Below the pieces are notes generated by a model. That model worked only from the letters and a program-made list of their open reading frames with translations. It did not search any database and was not told the DNA's origin. A program made the translations under genes and the position numbers. This document shows positions 27,249-36,308 of a DNA stretch of 64,000 nt, piece after piece. This DNA comes from Halomonas dongshanensis (GTDB taxonomy: Bacteria; Pseudomonadota; Gammaproteobacteria; Pseudomonadales; Halomonadaceae). The DNA is taken from assembly GCF_024790395.1 (NCBI RefSeq), contig NZ_JAJISC010000003.1:310001-374000 (forward strand). Reading direction: 5' to 3'. The stretch's first letter is position 1. Every line of letters starts with the position of its first letter.

Positions 27249-28918
27249 GTAACCCGCAGGACGTTTTCGAGCAGCGCTTGGCGGCCATGCGTCATGATTA
27301 CGCTCGCCAGCTCGCCGCCGAACTCGGTGGTATCCAGTCGCTTCTTTTAACGCCGCCAGCCTTCGATGACCGCAAGCGCCTGCTCCAGGCGCATCAGCGT
27401 CTTCACCGCGTAGCCGGTGCGGCGGGCACTTTTGGTTTGCCAAACGTAAGCCAACTGGCGAAAGCGCTCGAAACACTGCTTCAGGACAGCTTGGAGAAGA
27501 GAGCAGCGCTTACGTCTGCTGATACGGCACGGCTGAGCGATGCGCTGGAAGCGTTGATGTGCGAGGGCGGTGGGCAGAGCGAACACGCTTTGCTCGAACA
27601 GGCACCTAGTGTTCGTGACGAGCCTAAAGCCGGCTGGTCTCACGCCTCCGGAGACGAGGGCACGAGGGCGACCAGTATATGGCTAATCGAACCCGACCAA
27701 GCCTTGGGCGAGAAGATCGCCGCTCAGCTGGCCAACTTCAGCTATAGCGTGCGGCGTTTTGTCAATATCGCCGACGCGGAGGCCGCCGAGCGTCAGCCCG
27801 ACGTTTTGCTGGTCGATGCCATGGCAGAAAACGACGCTGATGGCGCTATAGGGGCGACCGCGCTGGCCCAAGGGGGCTCTCCGCTGATCTTTATTAGCGA
27901 TCAGGATAGTTTCGAGGCGCGCGTGCGCGCGGCCCAGCTCAACGCGCAGGGGTACTTCCTCAAGCCGCTGAACATTCCGCACCTGGTAAGCCGCTTGGAG
28001 CAGCTACTGCGCGAACGTACGGCGGCCCCGGCGCGGGTGCTGGTCATCGATGACGACACCGAGCTGGCCGAATACTGCCAAATCATTCTCGAATCGGAAG
28101 GCATGGAAGTGCAGGTGTTGGCCTCGCCGGAAACCATCATCGAAGAGGTACGCAGCTTTCGCCCCGAGCTCTTACTGATGGACGTGCACATGCCCCATTA
28201 CGATGGGCCGGACCTGGCCGCTGTCATCCGCCAATTCGATGAATGGAGCAGCTTGCCCATCGTCTTTCTCTCCGCCGAAACCGATCTCGACAAGCAGGTG
28301 GATGCCTTGAGCCGCGGCGCCGACGATTTTCTCACCAAGCCCATCACCGCCGCCAAGCTCATTGCGGCAGTCAAAGCGCGTGTTTCCCGCGCTCGGGCGC
28401 TGTCGGATCTGCTCAACAAAGATAGCCTCACGGGGCTGCTCAAGCACGCGAGCATCAAAAGTGCGGCCACGAGCGAGATCAACCGCGCCCGGCGAGCGGG
28501 CTACCCGGTGAGTATTGCCATGGTCGATATCGATCATTTCAAGGGTGTCAACGATAGCTACGGCCACGCGACGGGGGATGTGGTCATCGCATCAATGGCC
28601 ACGCTGCTGCGCCAACGCCTGCGCCAAACCGACGTCATGGGGCGCTACGGCGGCGAGGAGTTTCTGGTGGTCATGCCGCACTGTCCAGCAGAGGCTGCTT
28701 ACCAGCGCCTGGAAACGCTGCGCCAGCACTTTGCCCAGCTGCGCTTTCGCCACGATACGACCGAGTTTGGCGTCACCCTATCGGCAGGCATGGTGTGTAG
28801 TGAAGAAGCTCCAGATGCCAACGGCGATACTCTGGTCGTGCTCGCCGACGAAGCGCTTTATCGCGCTAAGCGGGGAGGGCGCAACCAAGTTTGCTGTGGT
28901 GGCGCCCTTGCAGACTAG
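27245..28918 (+). CDS. HPt-REC-REC-GGDEF diguanylate cyclase
   Basis: A 557-residue output protein. Domains in order: HPt (His57 in LHRVAGAAGTFG), a first receiver (about 148-262; acceptor Asp191, but the acidic pair is reduced to IEPDQ and it looks partly degenerate), a second intact receiver (VIDDD, Asp313, KPIT) and a GGDEF domain with the active motif GGEEF at 469-473. An RxxD inhibitory site (RQTD, 460-463) lies five residues before it, so product feedback is expected. It presumably receives phosphate from the upstream hybrid kinase and raises c-di-GMP. Confidence 0.9.
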   Translation: MSNPQDVFEQRLAAMRHDYARQLAAELGGIQSLLLTPPAFDDRKRLLQAHQRLHRVAGAAGTFGLPNVSQLAKALETLLQDSLEKRAALTSADTARLSDALEALMCEGGGQSEHALLEQAPSVRDEPKAGWSHASGDEGTRATSIWLIEPDQALGEKIAAQLANFSYSVRRFVNIADAEAAERQPDVLLVDAMAENDADGAIGATALAQGGSPLIFISDQDSFEARVRAAQLNAQGYFLKPLNIPHLVSRLEQLLRERTAAPARVLVIDDDTELAEYCQIILESEGMEVQVLASPETIIEEVRSFRPELLLMDVHMPHYDGPDLAAVIRQFDEWSSLPIVFLSAETDLDKQVDALSRGADDFLTKPITAAKLIAAVKARVSRARALSDLLNKDSLTGLLKHASIKSAATSEINRARRAGYPVSIAMVDIDHFKGVNDSYGHATGDVVIASMATLLRQRLRQTDVMGRYGGEEFLVVMPHCPAEAAYQRLETLRQHFAQLRFRHDTTEFGVTLSAGMVCSEEAPDANGDTLVVLADEALYRAKRGGRNQVCCGGALAD

Positions 28919-29096
28919 GCACGTGACGTGGCCATGGCATCGTCACCCTAATCCTTTGGATGGCGGGCAAAAATGGCGCAATTCGTCAAATTTTGATCAC
29001 TGGTGGTGCAGGAGCGCCTAGCGCTTTCGTGAAGGCAAACGTGTTGTTCATACTTATGTATTTTAATTTTTTGTTTTTAATGGTTTTTTAATTATT

Positions 29097-29111
29097 TGGC
29101 ACGCAGATCGC
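29097..29111 (+). promoter_or_regulatory. Sigma-54 (-24/-12) promoter in an intergenic region
   Basis: TGGCACG (29097-29103), 4 nt, TCGC (29108-29111): GG and GC are at the canonical spacing with a single T-to-C difference in the -12 box. A perfect NtrC half-site TGGTGCA is at 29004-29010, about 115 bp before the predicted start, with a poor left half. Confidence 0.7.
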
Positions 29112-29122
29112 TTATATATTGG

Positions 29123-29256
29123 CAAGCGGGTAGATGAACATTCACAACGGCTTGAATCCCTTCACTACCTACATCGCACCGCACATCGCTATCGCGGGCG
29201 ATACACAAAGTGAGCTGGCGTGCTCCACCTGGGTCCCCTTCGGGGGACTTTTTTTT
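29123..29256 (+). ncRNA. Predicted sigma-54-dependent small RNA
   Basis: About 134 nt between a sigma-54 promoter (29097-29111) and a textbook terminator (29233-29256). No reading frame with a ribosome site is present. One internal hairpin is TATCG/CGATA at about 29190-29203. The arrangement resembles sigma-54-controlled regulatory RNAs such as CrcZ or NrsZ of Pseudomonas, but I see no extended A-rich Hfq/Crc motif series, so I do not assign it to either. Confidence 0.6.
29233..29256 (+). terminator. Rho-independent terminator of the predicted sRNA
   Basis: GTCCCC (29233-29238) pairs with GGGGAC (29243-29248) around a TTCG loop, followed by eight T. Confidence 0.9.
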
Positions 29257-29344
29257 ATGCCTGAAATTCATCATCGATACATCGCATGATGAAAAATAGT
29301 TGATGATAACTTTCACAAATAATTTGGAAACACTGTTCGATTAG

Positions 29345-29359
29345 CCTATATTGTATAGG
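29345..29359. promoter_or_regulatory. 15-bp palindrome upstream of ompW
   Basis: CCTATATTGTATAGG, perfect arms of 6 bp, 124 bp before the ompW start. A candidate operator; the regulator is unknown. Confidence 0.45.
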
Positions 29360-29482
29360 TAATTGGGTGCCTAGCATAAGTTGCCAAGCGAAAACGTACG
29401 ATAAAAACGTGCACCCAACGCCGTAAGGCGCGTTTGGCAGAACGATCAAAACGACTGATCAATGCACAAGAGGATGACCCTA

Positions 29483-30097
29483 ATGACTAAGCTAAAACTC
29501 ATTTCTGCCGCCGTGATGACTGCCAGTGTTGCCCTCGCAAGCCAGGCTGCCATGGCATACCAAGCTGGTGACTACTTCGTGCGCGGTGGCTTCGCCCAAA
29601 CCGATACCGGCTCTGGCAACGGCAATGCTCAGGGCGATTCCCTGAACGTGCAAAGCGAGAACGGCTTCACCTTTGGTCTGGGCTACCTGTTCACCGACAA
29701 GATGGGCGTCGAGTTGAACAGCTCCGAGAAGTTCGAGCACCAGCTCAACACGGCAGGTGCCGGTGACATCGGCAGCGTCGATCGTTTGCCGATCAACCTG
29801 CTGGTCAACTACTACCCGCTGGGTGGCCTCGAGTCGCGCGTTCAGCCCTACGTTGGCCTGGGTCTGAACTATACGCGTTTCTCAGGTGAGGACACTACCG
29901 TTCCGACCGAGATTGAAAACAGCTACGGTGTGATCGGGCAGGCGGGTGTCGACTTGGCGGTGACCGAGAACGTCATGCTTAACGGTTACGTGAGCTACGC
30001 TGACGTCAAAGCCGATATCAACTCCAACGGGCAGCCCTACGGCCAGGTAGATATGGAGCCGGTCACCGTTGGTGCCGGTGTTACCTACCGCTTCTAA
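29483..30097 (+). CDS. ompW: OmpW-family outer membrane protein
   Basis: A 204-residue small beta-barrel. The signal peptide (MTKLKLISAAVMTASVALAS) is cleaved near AMA-YQAGDYFVRGG, the usual N-terminus of mature OmpW. Strand motifs include GFTFGLGYLFTDKMGVEL, LPINLLVNYYPL and VQPYVGLGLNYT, and the protein ends in Phe (VGAGVTYRF), the outer-membrane sorting signal. The ATG at 29483 fits best with AGAGG upstream; two other in-frame ATGs precede it. OmpW forms a narrow hydrophobic channel. It is monocistronic and followed by a strong terminator. Confidence 0.9.
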   Translation: MTKLKLISAAVMTASVALASQAAMAYQAGDYFVRGGFAQTDTGSGNGNAQGDSLNVQSENGFTFGLGYLFTDKMGVELNSSEKFEHQLNTAGAGDIGSVDRLPINLLVNYYPLGGLESRVQPYVGLGLNYTRFSGEDTTVPTEIENSYGVIGQAGVDLAVTENVMLNGYVSYADVKADINSNGQPYGQVDMEPVTVGAGVTYRF

Positions 30098-30135
30098 GCG
30101 CGGGCTATAGGGGGCCCCTAGCGCCTGAACCCAAA

Positions 30136-30161
30136 AGAGCAGCTTCGGCTGCTCTTTTTTG
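30136..30161 (+). terminator. Terminator of ompW
   Basis: AGAGCAGC (30136-30143), TTCG loop, GCTGCTCT (30148-30155), then six T. Confidence 0.92.
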
Positions 30162-30174
30162 TTTTTAAAACTAA

Positions 30175-30909
30175 TTACTTCTTGGGCAAATGTTCTTCGA
30201 AAGCGCTAAGAAGTCCACGAAGAAGCGAGAGCTCTTTACGGCTCGGTTGAGCGCGCGCGAAAAGCGCCTGTAGCTGTTCTTCGGTGCGGGCATGGGGCTG
30301 GGTGAGAAAGCCGCTGTCGTGCATTAGGCGGCTTAGGTGCGCCTGAAAGTGCAGAAACTGTTCGCGCGTGGGCGGTAGCGCCTCGCTAGGGGTTTGATAG
30401 ACAAAGCCGCTCTGCTCGCCCTGGCGCCAAGCGCGGTGCACCTCGTAAGCGAGTATCTGTACCGCTTGGGAGAGATTGAGAATACCGTAGTCCGGGTTGG
30501 CGGGAATGCTGACCTGATGGGTGCAGCAGCGAATCTCTTCGTTGGTCAGCCCCGAGCGCTCACGCCCGAAAACCAAGGCCACGGGGGAACTGGCAGCAAG
30601 GCTTATCACTTGCTTGGCCATCTCATCGGGCTCATCGAAGTGCGGCAGCGGCATACTGCGCAGACGAGCGCTAGCACCCACTACCTGCACGCAGTCGCGT
30701 ACGGCTTCATCGAGGCTCGCCACCACGCGTGCGCCCTCGATCACATCGGTCGCACCGGCCGCGAGGCGTGTTGCCTCTTCATCGGGAAAGGCGCGGGGAT
30801 TGACCAGTACCAGCTCATCCAGCCCCATGGTCTTCATTGCCCGCGCTGCTGCGCCAATGTTGCCAGGATGGAAGGTTTGCACGAGAACGATACGAATATT
30901 GGAGAGCAC
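30175..30909 (-). CDS. trmJ: tRNA (cytidine/uridine-32-2-prime-O)-methyltransferase TrmJ
   Basis: SPOUT-class methyltransferase that modifies position 32 of tRNAs. The N-terminus SNIRIVLVQTFHPGNIGAAARAMKTMGL and the trefoil-knot motifs VFGRERSGLTNEE and IPANPDYGILNLSQAVQ are diagnostic. With a GTG start at 30909 the protein is 244 residues, matching E. coli TrmJ (246) from its first residues; the longer frame upstream has no homology. No clear ribosome site is visible. It is convergent with ompW. Confidence 0.9.
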   Translation of the reverse strand: MLSNIRIVLVQTFHPGNIGAAARAMKTMGLDELVLVNPRAFPDEEATRLAAGATDVIEGARVVASLDEAVRDCVQVVGASARLRSMPLPHFDEPDEMAKQVISLAASSPVALVFGRERSGLTNEEIRCCTHQVSIPANPDYGILNLSQAVQILAYEVHRAWRQGEQSGFVYQTPSEALPPTREQFLHFQAHLSRLMHDSGFLTQPHARTEEQLQALFARAQPSRKELSLLRGLLSAFEEHLPKK

Positions 30910-31024
30910 GACAGTCACGACCCGATTGAAGATAATGAACGGTAAGGCGAAAACCAGGGGCGATGTTAGCATGTGCCGCGTCGGATGAGGCGTGAAGGGC
31001 AGGTAGGAGTGAGTCGTTGGCGAC

Positions 31025-31053
31025 AAAAAAGAACCCCGCTTAGCGCGGGGTTC
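31025..31053 (-). terminator. Terminator of groESL
   Basis: GAACCCCGC (31031-31039) and GCGGGGTTC (31045-31053) form a 9-bp stem, followed on the minus strand by six T (AAAAAA at 31025-31030). Confidence 0.92.
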
Positions 31054-31094
31054 CAGGATCGACTGTCGAGCAGTCTAGGCGTTGGTGCCTGGGC

Positions 31095-32750
<1,656 letters not shown>

Positions 32751-32790
32751 CTAAACGATTAATGGAGGGAAACTAGTACGCCGAGGCGAA

Positions 32791-33084
32791 TTAGCCTTCG
32801 ACGACGGCCAGGATGTCGGCTTCGCTCATGATCAGGACTTCCTGACCATCGATCTTCTGTTTCTCGACGCCGAAGCCGTCTTTGAAGATCACAGTGTCAC
32901 CCACTTTCACGTCCAGCGGACGAACGTCGCCGCTTTCGAGAATGCGACCGTTGCCCACGGCCAGGATCTCACCGCGAGTGGGTTTTTCCTGGGCATTACC
33001 CGGAAGCACGATGCCGCCAGCCGTTTTCTGTTCTTCTTCTACGCGACGTACGACGACGCGATCGTGCAAAGGACGGATATTCAT
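32791..33084 (-). CDS. groS: Co-chaperonin GroES
   Basis: The 97-residue lid subunit that caps GroEL. It begins [29 protein letters not shown] (the mobile loop around residues 17-32) and includes the [13 protein letters not shown] roof region. AGGAG lies 10 nt before the ATG. It is the first gene of the groESL operon. Confidence 0.99.
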   Translation of the reverse strand: MNIRPLHDRVVVRRVEEEQKTAGGIVLPGNAQEKPTRGEILAVGNGRILESGDVRPLDVKVGDTVIFKDGFGVEKQKIDGQEVLIMSEADILAVVEG

Positions 33085-33238
33085 GCTTACTTTCTCCTGA
33101 GTATCGTCAAAGCCCCGAGGGGGCAGTTAGCCAAAGTGATTTCCCGAGGGGGACCCGCGGGAAGCGAAGGCATTATGCCTTCTCTGTTTATGGCCGCGTA
33201 GCCAACGCCGCGCGACCGAACCTGTATGCTGCGAGAAA

Positions 33239-33268
33239 AGTGGGGGCTGGCAATCACCTTTCAAGGGG
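33239..33268 (-). promoter_or_regulatory. Sigma-32 heat-shock promoter of groESL
   Basis: On the minus strand CCCCTTGAAA (33268-33259) is followed after 12 nt by CCCCCACTT (from 33246). Both boxes match the sigma-32 consensus and the E. coli groE promoter pattern. The 5-prime leader to groES would be about 150 nt. Confidence 0.85.
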
Positions 33269-33313
33269 TAGGGATGAAAAAAATGCACTTTCCAATCTGC
33301 CGATTCGCCTGCG

Positions 33314-33847
33314 TCATCGACGCTGCTTGGAGGTGTCTTCACGGCTAATGAAGTCGCCTTCGATGGGTTCACCAGGCTGGGCTTTGGCGGTGTGTTCTTC
33401 TCGCCTGCGTCTTTGCTCGCTAAAGGCATCTGCTTGGGCCCAGTCATCGCCTGGGTTGGCACCAGCTCCTACCGTAGAGGAGTAGGCGCCTACGCGAGCG
33501 CGAAGGCCCAGCGCCGTTGCCGCTTTGAGAAGCAATTGACGGGCGCTAGGGAGCAGGCAGGCAAGCCCCAGGGCATCAGAGAGAAAACCTGGCGCGAGTA
33601 GTAGTGCGCCGCCAAAGATGAGGGTAGCTCCGGTGAAGAGCTCGCTTGAAGGAAGCTCGCCTGCCGCCAAACGGCGCCGCGCTTGAGCCAGGGTAGAGGC
33701 GCCTTCACGACGAATGAGGTGAAGCCCCACCATACCGGTTCCGATGACGAGCAGCAGAGTGTTGAGCAGACCGATGCGGCCGCCAATGGAAAAGAGCACA
33801 ACGAAATCGAGCAGAGTAAAAAGTGAAATGATGACCAAAAGGGGCAT
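33314..33847 (-). CDS. fxsA: FxsA family membrane protein
   Basis: A 177-residue inner-membrane protein. Four hydrophobic stretches in the first 110 residues contain the family pattern (LLDFVVLFSIGGRIGLLNTLLLVIGTGMVG, HLIRREG, GATLIFGGALLLAPGFLSDALG), then a charged cytoplasmic tail. In E. coli FxsA counteracts exclusion of phage T7 by the F plasmid; the normal role is unknown. The location upstream of groES, the same as in E. coli, supports the call. GGAG precedes the ATG. Confidence 0.9.
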   Translation of the reverse strand: MPLLVIISLFTLLDFVVLFSIGGRIGLLNTLLLVIGTGMVGLHLIRREGASTLAQARRRLAAGELPSSELFTGATLIFGGALLLAPGFLSDALGLACLLPSARQLLLKAATALGLRARVGAYSSTVGAGANPGDDWAQADAFSEQRRRREEHTAKAQPGEPIEGDFISREDTSKQRR

Positions 33848-33961
33848 GTTCTAGCTCCGATAGCGACGTATTGACGATAGATGGAGGCAGGCTCGCCAAT
33901 TTGCAAGGAGCTGACGGTAGCAGCTAAAGCGCTATCTTGCCATCGCCTAGCTGCAGCACCT

Positions 33962-34165
33962 TCATTTCTTCTTTTTGCCATTCATGAACGGCAATACCTT
34001 GCGCATAGCCTTATTGAGAGTTTCGTCCAACGGTTCGTGTTCAAGGCTCACGGCAGCGCGCGCAGCGGTGTAAGTGCCTTTATACTCCTTGGCGATCTCG
34101 CTATCGCTCATGCTTTTTGGTAGTTGCTCCTTACGGCGAATGGCATCGATGACGGCCTTTTCCAT
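33962..34165 (-). CDS. Small basic protein of unknown function
   Basis: A 67-residue charged protein (MEKAVIDAIRRKEQLPKSMS, then helical segments and a KKKK end). The ATG at 34165 has a perfect AAGGAG site, which argues that it is real despite its size; the longer frame upstream is out of character. I recognise no family. It sits alone between fxsA and the next divergent gene. Confidence 0.6.
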   Translation of the reverse strand: MEKAVIDAIRRKEQLPKSMSDSEIAKEYKGTYTAARAAVSLEHEPLDETLNKAMRKVLPFMNGKKKK

Positions 34166-34340
34166 GTAGCGCTCCTTTATATGAGGGGGTAGGTAAAGTG
34201 TAGGCCGAGATAGAACGAGTGAGATGAAAGAGCGAATGAAACAGGGTCGATAAAATAGCCCCGATGAGCGGCGAACCCTAGACTGCCCCCATGGTCTAGG
34301 CCCTGCCTGAAGTGAGATGAGCTTAATGTAGGAGAGCCCC

Positions 34341-34733
34341 ATGAACCTAAGTCACCTCGAACACGTCGTCATCGCATTGCTCGTTCAGTTCGCATTACTG
34401 CTCTTTACTCGCCCGTGGTCGGCAGGGGCCATCGCCGTGGCGATTTTCCTTGGGCGTGAAATTGCCCAGCATGAGTACAAGCTGGGCATTCAGCGCGGTT
34501 GGGAGTGGGGCGAGACGCTGCCGGTAGGATTGTTCGAAGGTGTGTGGCGGGCCTGGACGCTCGACTCGGTTCTCGATGTGCTCATGCCGGCGCTTGCCTG
34601 TGCATTGGCCGCCATGCTGTACAACTTTTGGCGGCCTAGGAAAAGTAAGTGTTGTCATGAGCAGGGCAGCAGTAGGTTTAAGGTGCGGGGTGCAGGTGAA
34701 GAGTACAGTAAGCCCGAAAAATCACGTCGCTAA
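34341..34733 (+). CDS. Small membrane protein of unknown function
   Basis: A 130-residue protein with three hydrophobic segments (about 8-22, 28-38 and 78-96) separated by a hydrophilic stretch rich in HEYKLGIQRGWEWGE, and a basic tail. AGGAGAG precedes the ATG. No family recognised. The last 25 residues are of a different, low-complexity composition and may have been altered by the rearranged DNA that follows. Confidence 0.55.
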   Translation: MNLSHLEHVVIALLVQFALLLFTRPWSAGAIAVAIFLGREIAQHEYKLGIQRGWEWGETLPVGLFEGVWRAWTLDSVLDVLMPALACALAAMLYNFWRPRKSKCCHEQGSSRFKVRGAGEEYSKPEKSRR

Positions 34734-34754
34734 AGGTCAGGCTTGGCGTTTTTC

Positions 34755-34980
34755 GCGCCCGGTGGTGGGTCTGGTTCAGTATTACTTCCGCTCTGCGCTG
34801 GCTGATGCCAAGCGCCTTTGCCGCTTGATAGTAGTCATCGAGCGCCAAGGTATCGCAGTCGCGGGCGATTGCTTGGACATGAGTAGCCCGCTTCGGCCAG
34901 AGTAAAGAGACCACCGCGCTCATACACGGCGTCTTCCATGACGTCATATGCATACGTTCGATCCTTGAAGAATGCGTTGC
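34755..34980 (-). pseudogene. Possible frameshifted gene remnant
   Basis: Two coding-like segments in different minus-strand frames adjoin: FKDRTYAYDVMEDAVYERGG followed by LFTLAEAGYS (from about 34978), then LALDDYYQAAKALGISQRRA followed by EVILNQTHHRA (to about 34760). Together they look like one small gene split by a frameshift. I do not recognise the family; the second half resembles helical C-termini of several regulators, which is not enough for a call. Confidence 0.3.
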
Positions 34981-35059
34981 CAGCAAGTTGCTGTAAAAAG
35001 TAGCCCTAAAATAGCGCAACGGTGCGATTTTACCAGTACAACTTTTTGCCTCCCAATAC

Positions 35060-35088
35060 TTGTGCAGGTGTTATACCTGAGGTAGTAT
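35060..35088 (+). promoter_or_regulatory. Promoter of the RsmZ/CsrB-like sRNA
   Basis: TTGTGC (35060-35065), 17-nt spacer, TAGTAT (35083-35088). The spacer contains the palindrome CAGGTGTTATACCTG (35065-35079), a candidate operator directly between the two boxes. Confidence 0.65.
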
Positions 35089-35094
35089 GAAGTT

Positions 35095-35201
35095 GTCGGC
35101 GGCAGGAAGCTGCAGAGAAAAGGAATTCTCGTTCAGGATGAACGATGGCAAGCCAAGGTGGCCTCAGTAAGTATAAAAAGCGCTCTTCGGAGCGCTTTTT
35201 T
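35095..35201 (+). ncRNA. CsrA/RsmA-sequestering small RNA (RsmZ/CsrB type)
   Basis: About 107 nt with successive short hairpins that expose GGA or GG motifs: GCAG-GAAG-CTGC (35102-35113), GAGAA-aaggaa-TTCTC (35115-35130), GTTC-AGGAT-GAAC (35132-35144) and GCC-AAGGT-GGC (35152-35162), followed by a terminator. CAGGATG in a loop is an ideal CsrA/RsmA binding site. This repeated architecture defines the CsrB/RsmX/Y/Z class, which titrates the translational repressor CsrA. It has its own promoter and no ribosome site. The exact family member cannot be named from sequence alone. Confidence 0.75.
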
Positions 35202-35204
35202 TGC
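35177..35204 (+). terminator. Terminator of the RsmZ/CsrB-like sRNA
   Basis: AAAGCGCTC (35177-35185), TTCG loop, GAGCGCTTT (35190-35198) and a run of seven T. Confidence 0.92.
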
Positions 35205-35423
35205 GCGTCAAGAAATAGATGGACGCTGAACGTTGGGGGAGTGATCGCTGACGCGAAAGCAAGAGGAGGGCTTAGGGAAGTGGCGTCTGATGCGTTTTTA
35301 AGATACAAAAAAAGCACCTCTTGGGTGCCGGTAGATACTGATTAGAAAACTTTAGAAACTGACCATCCTATGCGTGATTTTACTATTTTACTATTTCTAA
35401 CTAACTGAAAAACAACGCTTAAT

Positions 35424-35508
35424 TGGTGCGGATGGGGAGACTCGAACTCCCACACCTTACGGCACTAGAACCTAAATCTAGCGTGTCTACCAATTCCACC
35501 ACATCCGC
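35424..35508 (-). tRNA. tRNA-Leu (anticodon UAG)
   Basis: Reading the minus strand, GCGGATG pairs with CATCCGC, the D-loop is GGTGGAATTGGTAGACACG, the anticodon arm is CTAGA-TTTAGGT-TCTAG with anticodon TAG, there is a long variable arm (TGCCGTAAGGTGT) typical of leucine tRNAs, then GGGAG-TTCGAGT-CTCCC and an encoded CCA. 85 nt including CCA. Confidence 0.97.
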
Positions 35509-35555
35509 AGGACAGGTGCGTATGATACGGAGTTTGTTGGATAAGTCAATTAGGT

Positions 35556-36269
35556 GTGGCCATATTGCGTAGCGGATATCTTACGCGGCTGTCTGCCTGG
35601 GTGCGCGAGGCCATGCCGGGCTACTGCGCTTTTTGCCACTTGCCTGCCGCGCCAGGGCTGCCCTGGTGTAACGCATGCTTTACCGATTTACCGTGGAACT
35701 TCCAAGGGTGTCACGGCTGCGCCGAGCCCCTCACGCTAACCACGTACTGTAGCCACTGTCAGTTGGCGCCACCTGCTTTCGAGCGTGTCTATGCCGGATT
35801 GGTTTATGCACCGCCGGTCTCTTTGCTGATCCACGATTTCAAGTTTCACGCCTCTGCGCGGGCGGGTCATTTGTTAGCGGAGCTGATGGGGTATACGCCC
35901 CCTGAAGTGCTGCCCGATGCCTTGGTGCCCGTGCCCGCGAGCCCTGTGCGAGCCAAGGAGCGCGGCTTCAATCAGGCCGAGTGGTTGGCGCGTAAACTGG
36001 GGAGTAAATGGCAAGTGCCGGTGATGCGGAGTAAGCGTTTGCGCCAGGGGAAGCTGCAACACTCGCTGTCGCGCAAGGAACGCTTGACCAATCTCAAAGG
36101 CGCTTTCGCCTTCGATACGCCCCTGCCTGCGCACGTTGCCATCGTCGATGACGTGCTGACCACAGGGGCGACGGCCCATGCTCTAGCCGAGGCAGCGCTC
36201 GCGGCGGGAGCAAAGCAGGTCGACGTATGGGCGGCAGCGCGTACACCGGGTAAAGACATCGACCGTTGA
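35556..36269 (+). CDS. comF: ComF family phosphoribosyltransferase-like protein
   Basis: A 237-residue protein with N-terminal zinc-ribbon cysteines (CAFC, CNAC, CHGC, CSHC) and a C-terminal phosphoribosyltransferase-type domain with the PRPP loop VAIVDDVLTTGATAHALAEA. Members help import DNA in naturally competent bacteria; elsewhere the gene (gntX/comF) is of unclear role. GTG start with only a weak ribosome site. It lies directly after the tRNA-Leu, on the opposite strand. Confidence 0.87.
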   Translation: MAILRSGYLTRLSAWVREAMPGYCAFCHLPAAPGLPWCNACFTDLPWNFQGCHGCAEPLTLTTYCSHCQLAPPAFERVYAGLVYAPPVSLLIHDFKFHASARAGHLLAELMGYTPPEVLPDALVPVPASPVRAKERGFNQAEWLARKLGSKWQVPVMRSKRLRQGKLQHSLSRKERLTNLKGAFAFDTPLPAHVAIVDDVLTTGATAHALAEAALAAGAKQVDVWAAARTPGKDIDR

Positions 36270-36308
36270 CTTGGTAGAATGGCGGCTACTGTTCGTCGGG
36301 AGTCCACC

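Noticed and set aside
35145..35345. 66-codon frame overlapping the sRNA terminator
   Set aside because: It reads through the RsmZ/CsrB-like hairpins and terminator; the RNA explanation fits far better.
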